From Breznakibacter sp047600785 (GTDB lineage: Bacteria > Bacteroidota > Bacteroidia > Bacteroidales > Marinilabiliaceae): a DNA stretch of 64,000 bases. A program made the translations under genes and the position numbers. This document shows positions 26,884 to 35,080 of this stretch, one piece after another. Position 1 is the first letter of the stretch. Every line of letters begins with the position of its first letter. The notes beneath the pieces are model-generated. The model did no database searches. It saw only the letters and a list, made by a program, of their open reading frames with translations, and was not told the DNA's origin. Where the stretch lies: the NCBI GenBank assembly GCA_047600785.1, contig JASGKH010000002.1, positions 2,294,001 to 2,358,000 of the forward strand, written 5' to 3'.

Positions 26884-28231
26884 ATACAACCAAGCCCTTC
26901 CGCGTTACACCAGTTATCCGCCGGCCAACCATTTTAAGGCCATGGACAATGACGCATACATACGGCTTCTGGATGAATCGAACACACTTTCGCCGTCCAA
27001 CATCTCCATTTACATCCACATTCCGTTTTGCCATAAAATCTGCTTCTATTGCGGGTGCAATTCCATGCGGCTGAGCCGGCCCCAAACTGTGACCGAATAT
27101 GTGGAGGCAATCAAAAAAGAGATTTTAATGGTGAAAGACCGTCTCGATGGCAACCGGAAAGTGTCGCAAATCCACTATGGAGGAGGGACCCCAAATGCCA
27201 TTCCGGTCGAAATGTTAATGGAAATCAACCGTTTGATCTTCGATAATTTTCGGTTCATCGACAAACCCGAAATCGCCATTGAATGCCATCCGGCACATTT
27301 ATACCCCGACACCATCGAAAAACTGGTGCAAGGAGGTTTCAACCGCATCAGCCTTGGGATACAGGATTTCGATGCCAGTGTACTAAAAGCCGTGAACCGC
27401 GAACCGTCGCGCATGCCAGTGGACCAGATCACCCGCATTTTCAAGTCATTGCAGCCAGAAGGAGGCATAAACCTCGACTTTATTTACGGGTTACCTTACC
27501 AGACGCCCCAAAGTTTTCTGTCATCAATGGCCAAAGCCATTGAACTGAACCCCGATCGCGTCGTGACATTTTCGTACGCCCACGTGCCCTGGGTGAAAAA
27601 CCACATGCAGGCATTGGAAAAAATGGGATTGCCATTGCCCGAAACGAAAATGCAGATGTTCGAAGAATCGTACCTGATGATGGTAAACGCAGGTTACACG
27701 GTGGTGGGCATGGACCATTATGCCAAAGCGACCGACGAACTGGCCCTGGCCCTGGCCGACAACGAGCTGCACCGTAATTTCCAGGGCTATTGCACCCGCC
27801 GTACTACCGGACAAGTCTATGCTTTCGGCGTGTCGGGCATTGGCCAGATGACAGGAGGCTATGCCCAAAACACCAAAAGCGTAGAAACCTACATCCAGGC
27901 AATTGGTTTAGGCCAATTCGCCGTCGAGAAAGGAGCGGTGGTCAACGAGCAACAAAAGATCATCCGCGATGTCATTGACCAGCTCATGTGCAACCGTCTG
28001 TTACAATGGGACAAAATAGGAACGACATATGGTATTTCGCCATGGCAGGTAAAAGAGGCGGTCGGCTTTGACATGGCCCGTTTCTCCGGCATGGCGGACG
28101 ACGGGTTGCTTTCGATCGACGCACAAGGCGTGACCGTAAGCGAACTCGGGCGTTTTTTCATCCGTAACATCGCCTCATCGCTCGATCCCATGCTGGCAAA
28201 CGGGACGAATATGTATTCAAAATCGGTATGA
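26855..28231 (+). CDS. hemN: Oxygen-independent coproporphyrinogen III oxidase HemN
   Basis: 458 residues from the ATG at 26855; an alternative earlier start would put 31 unrelated residues ahead of the conserved NQALPRYTSYPPAN. Radical-SAM enzyme with the [4Fe-4S] motif C-HKI-C-FY-C-G-C and the glycine-rich IHYGGGTPN; the C-terminal HemN domain contains CNRLLQW. It decarboxylates two propionates of coproporphyrinogen III to give protoporphyrinogen IX, without oxygen. True HemN, rather than HemW, is favoured by the N-terminal RYTSYP motif and the gene partners hemG and hemH. Confidence 0.93.
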   Translation: MKVPKNLLDKYNQALPRYTSYPPANHFKAMDNDAYIRLLDESNTLSPSNISIYIHIPFCHKICFYCGCNSMRLSRPQTVTEYVEAIKKEILMVKDRLDGNRKVSQIHYGGGTPNAIPVEMLMEINRLIFDNFRFIDKPEIAIECHPAHLYPDTIEKLVQGGFNRISLGIQDFDASVLKAVNREPSRMPVDQITRIFKSLQPEGGINLDFIYGLPYQTPQSFLSSMAKAIELNPDRVVTFSYAHVPWVKNHMQALEKMGLPLPETKMQMFEESYLMMVNAGYTVVGMDHYAKATDELALALADNELHRNFQGYCTRRTTGQVYAFGVSGIGQMTGGYAQNTKSVETYIQAIGLGQFAVEKGAVVNEQQKIIRDVIDQLMCNRLLQWDKIGTTYGISPWQVKEAVGFDMARFSGMADDGLLSIDAQGVTVSELGRFFIRNIASSLDPMLANGTNMYSKSV

Positions 28232-28281
28232 CGCATTAATTTTACCACACAAAACGGCCCATCGCCCAAATTGACACCCAC

Positions 28282-29679
28282 ATGCCCGATATGCCCCCGA
28301 AAGAACGTAAAGCCATTATCATCGGTGCCGGCCTAACCGGTTTGACGACCGCATTCTACTTAAAAAAACAAGGCTTCGATGTAAGCGTGCTCGATATACT
28401 TCCCCAAGCGGGAGGAGTAATCCAGACACACAGGGAAAAGGGATTTGTGTTCGAATCGGGCCCAAACACAGGCGTGCTGGGGAATCCCGAAACCGTGGAG
28501 CTTTTCCGGGAACTGGAAGGCCTGTGCGAATTGGAAACGGCCAACCCCGCCGCCAAAAGCCGCTGGATATGGAAAGGAAAACAATGGGAGCCTCTGCCGT
28601 CGGGATTATGGGAATATGTACGCACCCCGCTGTTTGCGGCAAAAGATAAGCTCAGGCTTTTTGCCGAGCCCTGGCAAAAAAAAGGCACCGACCCCAACGA
28701 AACCCTCGACCGATTGGTGCTCCGCCGGTTGGGCAAAAGCTTCCTCGATTATGCCGTTGATCCGTTTGTCGCAGGTGTTTATGCCGGTGATGCCGGATAT
28801 TTGGTCCCCAGGTTCGCCCTTCCCAAACTGTATAATCTGGAGCAAAACCATGGCAGTTTCATCCGCGGGGCCATTGCCAGGCACAAACAGCCCAAATCCG
28901 AAAGGGACAAACTGGCCACCCGCGAAGTGTTTTCGGCAAAAAACGGACTGGGAAGCCTTATTGGCGCAATGGTTGAACGCATTGGAAAAGACAACCTTGT
29001 TTTAGGATGCCACGGCATATCGGTCGATTGCGCCGCAAACACCGACGGGAGCCTTCGTTACATTGTCAAAGGCCATGGGAACGGTTTGCCCATCCACATC
29101 GATGCCCCGTGGTTGGTGACAACGAGCGGGGCACACTCGTTACCGGACCTGCTACCGTTTACCGACCCGATGCTGCTCCAACCTTTCGACGAACTGGTAT
29201 ACGCCAAGGTTGTGCAGGTCATCCTTGGGTTCGAACACTGGCAGGGCATTCCCATCAATGCGTTTGGAGGGTTGGTGCCTTCCCGTGAAAAACGTGACAT
29301 ACTGGGTGCGCTTTTCACCTCGTCGTTTTTCGAAAACCGTGCCCCCAAAGGAGGAGCCCTGCTGTCGGTATTTTTGGGCGGCATGCGGCAACCGGCCATT
29401 TTCGGCATGACCGACGAAGCCATTATGCAACTGGTGGAAAAAGAGCTGACGGATATGTTGGATATTCCCTGTTTCAATCCGTCCGTTGCCAGGATTTTCA
29501 GATACCATCATGCCATTCCCCAATACGGGGCATCGACGGAGCAACGGCTACTGGCCGTATCGGCCATCGAAAACAACTATCCGGGGCTGGTCATCGGGGG
29601 CAATTTACGCGACGGCATCGGGATGGCCGACCGTATTAAACAGGGACGAAACATTGCAGAAGATCTAGGTCAGCGATAG
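28282..29679 (+). CDS. hemG: Protoporphyrinogen oxidase (HemY/PPOX-type flavoprotein)
   Basis: 465 residues. The dinucleotide-binding start AIIIGAGLTGLTTAFYLKKQGFDV binds FAD, followed by GGVIQTHREKGFVFESGPNT, the active-site side typical of the amine-oxidase/PPOX superfamily, and the C-terminal FAD contact GGNLRDGIGMADRI. It oxidises protoporphyrinogen IX to protoporphyrin IX, the step after HemN. The symbol hemG is used in Bacteroides although the fold is the HemY type. Its 3' end overlaps the convergent hemH by 15 bases. Confidence 0.92.
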   Translation: MPDMPPKERKAIIIGAGLTGLTTAFYLKKQGFDVSVLDILPQAGGVIQTHREKGFVFESGPNTGVLGNPETVELFRELEGLCELETANPAAKSRWIWKGKQWEPLPSGLWEYVRTPLFAAKDKLRLFAEPWQKKGTDPNETLDRLVLRRLGKSFLDYAVDPFVAGVYAGDAGYLVPRFALPKLYNLEQNHGSFIRGAIARHKQPKSERDKLATREVFSAKNGLGSLIGAMVERIGKDNLVLGCHGISVDCAANTDGSLRYIVKGHGNGLPIHIDAPWLVTTSGAHSLPDLLPFTDPMLLQPFDELVYAKVVQVILGFEHWQGIPINAFGGLVPSREKRDILGALFTSSFFENRAPKGGALLSVFLGGMRQPAIFGMTDEAIMQLVEKELTDMLDIPCFNPSVARIFRYHHAIPQYGASTEQRLLAVSAIENNYPGLVIGGNLRDGIGMADRIKQGRNIAEDLGQR

Positions 29680-30696
29680 AGGCTCTCCCAAAATCCCCGC
29701 AAAACCATCCACCCATTGTGGAAAATCGTTCAGGCTTTCCACCAGAGATAGCTTTTCGCCTCCGTTGTTTCTGAAAAGTCCATCATATTCGTAACCGATC
29801 TCCACAACGGTTTCGAGGCAATCGGCCACAAAAGCGGGGCTTACCACCAACAAACGTCTTGTTCCTTGCTTGGCCAGCCGTTTCACCGCGTCGTCCGAAA
29901 AAGGTTCCAACCATCCTTTGCCCAAACGCGATTGAAAGGCCGTGGTGTAGGTCCCTTGTGGCAGATCCAGTATACCGGCCAGCAATTCTGTGGTCCGGTG
30001 GCACGCCGCATGGTAGCAAAAACGGTTATCCGCACCGTAATGGCTTACACATCCCAGTTGTGCGCACGTTTGTGCGCGATGTGTACGTTCTACGTGCCGT
30101 TTGGGCAACCCATGGTACGAGAACAATACATGGTCGTATTCCCGATAACCGGCCTGACGGATGCGGTCAGCAAACGCCCCCAGGTACGTGGGATGCTCAA
30201 AGAACTGGCCCAAAAACCGGATATCGGGCACCACATCCCGTTTAGCGAATTCATCCATCACCGCAGCTACGGCTGTACCCGTGGTCGACGATGCGTAGTG
30301 CGGGAACATGGGCGCCACGACGACACGGCGATAACCGCCCTTTAGTATTTTATCTATGGCTTCGGCAATGGTGGGATTTCCGTACCTCATGCCCACTTCC
30401 ACATGAAACCCGTCCCCTAACCGGGACTGCAACCTTTTGGCAAAAGCCCGGGTGTGGAATAAAAGCGGCGACCCGCGGTCCGTCCATAAACGACGGTACA
30501 ACGCGGCCGACTTCGGGGCCCTGAAAGGGACTATAATACAGTTCACCAATATTTTCCGTGCCAGCCAAGGCAAATCAATGACCCGAGGGTCATTGAGGAA
30601 CTGTCCCAGATAACGGCGCACATCGGGTACGGACGGGCTGTCGGGCGTACCGACGTTGATCAGCAAAATGGTTGCTTTTTCCGAATGGTCGAACAT
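29665..30696 (-). CDS. hemH: Ferrochelatase HemH
   Basis: 343 residues. Inserts iron into protoporphyrin IX. Signature LFSYHGLPKRHV holds the metal-binding His, and SPAFVADCLETVVEI the conserved glutamates; LLINVGTPDSP marks the start. Four cysteines (CAQLGC...CYHAAC, about 208-227) are of interest because some ferrochelatases carry an iron-sulfur cluster, though placement here is not the classic C-terminal one. It is convergent with hemG and overlaps its end, so hemN-hemG and hemH are separate transcripts. Confidence 0.94.
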   Translation of the reverse strand: MFDHSEKATILLINVGTPDSPSVPDVRRYLGQFLNDPRVIDLPWLARKILVNCIIVPFRAPKSAALYRRLWTDRGSPLLFHTRAFAKRLQSRLGDGFHVEVGMRYGNPTIAEAIDKILKGGYRRVVVAPMFPHYASSTTGTAVAAVMDEFAKRDVVPDIRFLGQFFEHPTYLGAFADRIRQAGYREYDHVLFSYHGLPKRHVERTHRAQTCAQLGCVSHYGADNRFCYHAACHRTTELLAGILDLPQGTYTTAFQSRLGKGWLEPFSDDAVKRLAKQGTRRLLVVSPAFVADCLETVVEIGYEYDGLFRNNGGEKLSLVESLNDFPQWVDGFAGILGEPLSLT

Positions 30697-31167
30697 TGGT
30701 TTACCACATTATAAAGTGTCGCTTTCACGGCAGCACGGGCGGTCGCGCCACAGGTGCAATGCCGGCAGGGCTTGCCCAGACAACTGTTCCCTGCATGGTT
30801 TAAGCTGGCAGAAGATACAACATTCCCTCGAATCATTGCCTTTTCATTGTGGGGTGTATTTGCCGGACATCAAAAATAGGCAAATAATATATATCCGCAC
30901 AAGCCGCTACACGCATCAACGCCTCATAAAGGCAAACCATCCCAAAGACAAACACACGTTGCAGGAAAACCGGTCCCTTCTGCTGCCATCAGCAACCCAT
31001 CATCTGACAAATCGTCACGACTGTCAGCCAACAAAAGATAAAAACAAGCACACGGGTTGCCAAAATTACATCAAAGCCACTTGTTTTTTTCCGTGGCACA
31101 ACCTTTGTCCAAAGCACCATCGTGTGATAACGAAACAAATCTAAAACGCAATAAAATTATTTCAGAA
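30697..31167. other. Divergent hemH/dnaK intergenic region
   Basis: 470 bases without a supported gene. It holds a candidate hemH promoter (30871-30902) and must hold that of dnaK. I see no CIRCE-type inverted repeat of the HrcA operator. A plus-strand reading frame present here is of low-complexity, unprotein-like composition. Confidence 0.5.
30871..30902 (-). promoter_or_regulatory. Candidate hemH promoter
   Basis: Minus-strand TATTTTTG at 30878-30871 and TTG at 30902-30900 after a 21-base spacer, matching the Bacteroidetes pattern. It would give a leader of about 165 bases before hemH. Confidence 0.5.
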
Positions 31168-33079
31168 ATGGCAAAAATAATAGGTATCGACCTTGGGACC
31201 ACCAACTCGTGCGTATCGGTAATGGAAGGCAACGAGCCGGTCGTCATCCCCAACAGCGAAGGGAAACGTACCACACCTTCGATCGTGGCTTTTGTAGACA
31301 ACGGCGAACGCAAAGTAGGTGACCCGGCCAAACGCCAGGCCATTACCAATCCCCACAAAACCATTTTTTCGATCAAACGGTTCATGGGGACAACGTTCGA
31401 ACGAAATCCCCGGCGAGATCAAACGTGTGCCCTATTCTGTCGTAAAGGGCGACAACAATACCCCGCGTGTAAAGATCGATGACCGTATGTTCTCGCCCCA
31501 GGAGATATCGGCCATGGTTCTCCAGAAAATGAAAAAAACCGCCGAAGATTACCTTGGGCAGGAAGTAACGGAAGCCGTGATCACCGTGCCCGCTTACTTC
31601 AACGACGCACAACGCCAGGCCACCAAAGAGGCCGGCGAAATTTCAGGGTTGAAAGTGCGCCGTATCATCAACGAGCCTACTGCCGCAGCATTGGCATACG
31701 GCCTCGACAAGATGCACAAAGACATGAAGATCGCCGTATTTGACCTTGGCGGCGGTACGTTCGATATCTCCGTCCTTGAATTGGGCGACGGCGTGTTTGA
31801 GGTAAAGTCGACCAACGGTGACACCCACCTTGGCGGCGACGACTTCGACGACGTGATCATCAACTGGCTGGCCGGCGAATTCCAAAAAGAAGAAGGCATT
31901 GACCTGCGCAAAGACGCCATGGCACTGCAACGGTTGAAAGATGCGGCCGAAAAAGCCAAAATAGAGCTCTCAAGCTCCACCAGCACCGAAATCAACCTGC
32001 CGTACATCATGCCGGTCGACGGTATTCCAAAGCACCTGGTAAAAACGCTGAGCCGTGCCCAGTTCGAGCAATTGGCCGACAGATTGATCCAGCGCACGCT
32101 CGAACCTTGCAAACTGGCGTTGAAAGATGCGGGCATGACCCCTTCGGACATTGACGAAGTGATTTTGGTGGGCGGATCGACCCGTATCCCTGCCATCCAA
32201 AAAATCGTGGAAGACTTCTTCGGGAAAAAACCGTCGAAAGGCGTGAACCCCGACGAGGTGGTAGCCGTAGGCGCTGCGATCCAGGGCGGCGTATTGACCG
32301 GCGAGGTAAAAGACGTATTGCTGCTGGACGTGACCCCGTTGTCGTTGGGTATCGAAACCATGGGCGGTGTTATGACCCGTTTGATCGAATCGAACACCAC
32401 CATCCCGACCAAAAAATCGGAAACCTTCACCACCGCGTCGGACAGCCAACCTTCGGTTGAAATCCACGTGTTGCAAGGCGAACGCCCCATGGCACGCGAC
32501 AATAAAACCATCGGGCGTTTCCACCTCAACGGTATCCCGCCGGCACCCCGCGGCGTGCCGCAAATCGAAGTGATCTTCGACATCGACGCCAACGGTATTT
32601 TGCACGTCACGGCCAAAGACAAAGCCACGGGCAAAGAACAAAGCATCCGTATCGAGGCCTCATCGGGATTGACCGACGCCGAGATCAAACGCATGCGCGA
32701 TGAGGCTTCCGCCAACGCCGATGCCGATAAGAAGGCCAAAGAAGACATCGATAAGCTGAACCACGCCGACAGTTTGATTTTCCAAACCGAAAAACAACTG
32801 AAGGAATTTGGGGACAAGCTTCCGGCCGATAAAAAAGGCCCCATCGAAACTGCGTTGGAAAAACTGAAAGAGGCCCACAAAAACAAGGACATTGCAGGCA
32901 TCGACACTGCCACGGCCGAACTCAATTCGGTGTTCCAGGCCGCTTCGCAAGAAATGTACAACGCCAGCCAGGCCCAGGGACAACAACAACCAGGTGCCCA
33001 AGCAGATCAGGCCCAGGGCGGATCGAACAAAGGCAAGAGCGATGAAGTGACCGATGTAGATTTTGAAGAAGTGAAGTAA
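31168..33079 (+). CDS. dnaK: Chaperone DnaK (Hsp70), split by a one-base frameshift
   Basis: MAKIIGIDLGTTNSCVSVMEG starts the ATPase domain, which continues through VFDLGGGTFDISVLE, and the substrate-binding domain with the C-terminal TDVDFEEVK tail follows. Expected length with one base removed is 636 residues, normal for the family. Near 31396-31402 the frame changes: up to ...RFMGTTFE it is one frame, from EIPGEIKRVPYSV onward it is another. Deleting one base in ttcgaacgaaatc gives TTFEEIPGEIKRVPY, eight residues between RFMG and EI as in other DnaK. Either consensus error or a real lesion. It is essential in many bacteria, so an error is likelier. A strong terminator follows. Confidence 0.9.
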
Positions 33080-33117
33080 TAAACCGGTTTCAACATCGGG
33101 AATTGGAAAACAGGAAA

Positions 33118-33147
33118 GGGCATCCGTATTTCGGGTGCCCTTTTTTT
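33118..33147 (+). terminator. dnaK intrinsic terminator
   Basis: Nine-bp stem GGGCATCCG/CGGGTGCCC with one G-U pair and a five-base loop, followed by seven T. It starts 39 bases after the stop. Confidence 0.85.
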
Positions 33148-33566
33148 ATACTTCCCTTAAGCCCAGCCATCAAATAGGGTTGATTCGCTTCCGGCGATTG
33201 ACCGTTCCCATTCCCCAAAAGCGGGGCCTATCCTGACGTACAGAACGTCCTCCGTAAAAAAACATCCATCCCCCTATCCGGGAGGGACCTAAAAGCCATG
33301 GGAGCTTTTACGTTGCCCGTTATTGGGACGACCTTCAATTAAACTACCATCCCTGACAGGCAAAAATCTTTCACCAGAAAGGATTTGTTTGTTTTCTAAC
33401 ATTTTATATTAAATAAAAAATATAACTTCACGTTTCCGGGCAACCTGTCCAACAACCAAACCGCACATTGGTAACACATGACAAAGCAAAACCGGCCGGC
33501 AATCGAACAACAATAAAAAGTCTGATAATCTAACTAATCCATTTATTAACTAAAAAGAAAAAAACA
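33148..33566. other. Intergenic region upstream of the HU-like gene
   Basis: About 420 bases with no coding potential that I can support. The right half is A-rich and presumably carries the promoter and leader of the HU-like gene, but no full TAnnTTTG box is evident. Confidence 0.4.
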
Positions 33567-33953
33567 ATGGCAGTAACCTATGTACTTACCCAACGAGGTA
33601 ACCCGGGCGCACCCGAAGCCCCGAAAAAATTTTATGCACAAGCCAAAAGCCGCGACGAACTGACATTCCGAAAACTCAGCAAGGAAATCGCCGAAGGCTC
33701 AACCACAGTAAGCGACAGCGATGTGCTGGCGGTACTGAACGACCTGACCAAGATACTGAAACGCCATTTGAGCAACGGCGAAATAGTTCGCTTCGGCGAC
33801 TTTGGATCGTTCCAAATCACCCTCACCAGCGATGGTGCCGAAACGGCCGAGAAATTCAACGCCTCGCTGATCAATGGCGGCAAGGTTGCTTTCCGTCCCG
33901 GCATCGACTTAAGAGAAATGCTTTCGACACTTAAATACGAAAAAGCCAAATAA
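33567..33953 (+). CDS. HU-related DNA-binding protein (Bacteroidetes type)
   Basis: 128 residues, longer than the 90-residue HU. It has the HU fold in order: SRDELTFRKLSKEIAEGSTTVSDSDVLAVL helix pair, then GEIVRFGDFGSFQITLTS, the conserved FGxF turn, then AFRPGIDLREML. The N-terminus MAVTYVLTQRGNPGAPEAPKKFY is characteristic of the HU-related proteins found in Bacteroidetes. A nucleoid-associated role is inferred from the family. It is followed by a series of strong hairpins. Confidence 0.88.
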   Translation: MAVTYVLTQRGNPGAPEAPKKFYAQAKSRDELTFRKLSKEIAEGSTTVSDSDVLAVLNDLTKILKRHLSNGEIVRFGDFGSFQITLTSDGAETAEKFNASLINGGKVAFRPGIDLREMLSTLKYEKAK

Positions 33954-33957
33954 AAGG

Positions 33958-33977
33958 GAAAAGCCCTCGGGCTTTTC
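33958..33977 (+). terminator. Hairpin after the HU-like gene (first of a series)
   Basis: GAAAAGCCC/GGGCTTTTC, immediately after the stop codon, with a short T-stretch. It could serve as the primary terminator, although the loop of two bases means the top of the stem must open. Confidence 0.6.
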
Positions 33978-34001
33978 AAAAACGATTATCGGGCAATTTT
34001 T

Positions 34002-34042
34002 AAAAGCCCGGCGGCTTTCACTAAAAAGCCGCCGGGCTTTTT
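34002..34042 (+). terminator. Strong 17-bp terminator hairpin
   Basis: A perfect 17-bp stem AAAAGCCCGGCGGCTTT (34002-34018) with its complement at 34025-34041, loop of six, followed by T. Unusually long for a terminator; may act as a second-line or bidirectional stop. Confidence 0.8.
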
Positions 34043-34046
34043 AGTG

Positions 34047-34095
34047 AAAGGCCGAAGGCTTTTGGGTAAAAGACGGCGGGCTTTTGTCCCGAAGA
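34047..34095 (+). repeat. Two further GC-stem/T-run hairpins
   Basis: AAAGGCC-GAA-GGCTTTT (34047-34063) and an imperfect GGG..AAAAG / CTTTT..CCC at about 34064-34091. They repeat the theme of the two preceding hairpins (GGGC/GCCC with T-run). Confidence 0.45.
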
Positions 34096-34209
34096 CGGCC
34101 AAGCCTTCAAACAAGCCTCGGCGTGCAGAGCTTTTTTGTTATTTTTACAGCCACACAAGAACATTGTTTGTCCTAAAGATTGTCCACACGCACCACAAAA
34201 TCATTTTCC

Positions 34210-35079
34210 ATGAAGCATCTGCTCACCGTTTGTTTCGTATTCATCTCGCTGTCGGCCCGGGCACAAGGCACCGACATATTCGGGAACCCCGTCGCCCTTC
34301 CTTCAAAAAAGGTGGAAGCTGCGAACAAGGGACAGTTAAACCATACCGACGCAAAGGGGTTGAAACAAGGACCCTGGGAAAAATTCTACCAAAACGGAAG
34401 GCCGGCTTACAATGCCACGTTCAGGGACGATAAACCGGTCGGCATCATGACCCGCTATTACCCGTCGGGAAAGACAAAAGTCCGTATTGACTATGGGACG
34501 GCCGGCGAAACGGGGAATGCCGAAATATTCAACGAAAACGGCAACGTGATCGCACGCGGACTTTACCGCCAAAACCAAAAAGACAGCATATGGGTGTTCT
34601 ATTATGCCTCCGGCGAGGTTCCCGGTGCCGTATCGGCCAAAGAACAATACAAAATGGGGATAAAACATGGCAAGAGCACCATCTTTTATCCCAACGGGCG
34701 CGTAGCAGAAGAAGTCACATGGGCCGACGGAAAAAAAGAGGGCCTGTGGCTCCAGTTCTACGAATCGGGCAAAATAAAGATGGAATCGGGCAACCGGAAC
34801 GACAACCCCCACGGCCCGTACAAATACTATTTTGAAAACGGCAAGCAAGAAGTAAACGGCCTTTACCAGGACGGCCTCGAAAACGGCAACTGGACGTTTT
34901 ACAAGGAGGACGGCAAATTCGACTACGAACTGGAGTTTGAAAAAGGCTCGTTAAAGAACAGCGATGCAATTGACAAACGGTTGCAGGAACAACTCCAGAA
35001 CTGGGAGCAGAACAAAGATAAGCTCCGCGATCCCGAAAAACTGATCAACGACCCCGATGCCATGATGTTGCTCCGCTAA
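34210..35079 (+). CDS. YwqK-type MORN-like repeat protein (secreted)
   Basis: 289 residues from the ATG at 34210 (a longer reading adds a non-signal N-terminus). A signal peptide (HLLTVCFVFISLSARAQ) is followed by a series of about eight repeats of the type KxGxWxxFYxNGxxxxxxxY, for instance GPWEKFYQNGRPAYNATF and EGLWLQFYESGKIKMES. Proteins of this repeat type are often annotated as YwqK antitoxins, but in Bacteroidetes they are exported, so an antitoxin role is doubtful. The C-terminus is charged and coiled (KRLQEQLQNWEQNKDKL). It is one base upstream of the subtilase gene, so the two are likely cotranscribed. Confidence 0.75.
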   Translation: MKHLLTVCFVFISLSARAQGTDIFGNPVALPSKKVEAANKGQLNHTDAKGLKQGPWEKFYQNGRPAYNATFRDDKPVGIMTRYYPSGKTKVRIDYGTAGETGNAEIFNENGNVIARGLYRQNQKDSIWVFYYASGEVPGAVSAKEQYKMGIKHGKSTIFYPNGRVAEEVTWADGKKEGLWLQFYESGKIKMESGNRNDNPHGPYKYYFENGKQEVNGLYQDGLENGNWTFYKEDGKFDYELEFEKGSLKNSDAIDKRLQEQLQNWEQNKDKLRDPEKLINDPDAMMLLR

Positions 35080-35080
35080 A

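Noticed and set aside
30656..31144. 162-codon plus-strand ORF upstream of dnaK
   Set aside because: Basic, low-complexity composition, overlaps the start of hemH and matches no family.
31594..32961. 455-codon minus-strand ORF across dnaK
   Set aside because: A complementary-frame shadow; the plus strand clearly encodes DnaK motifs.
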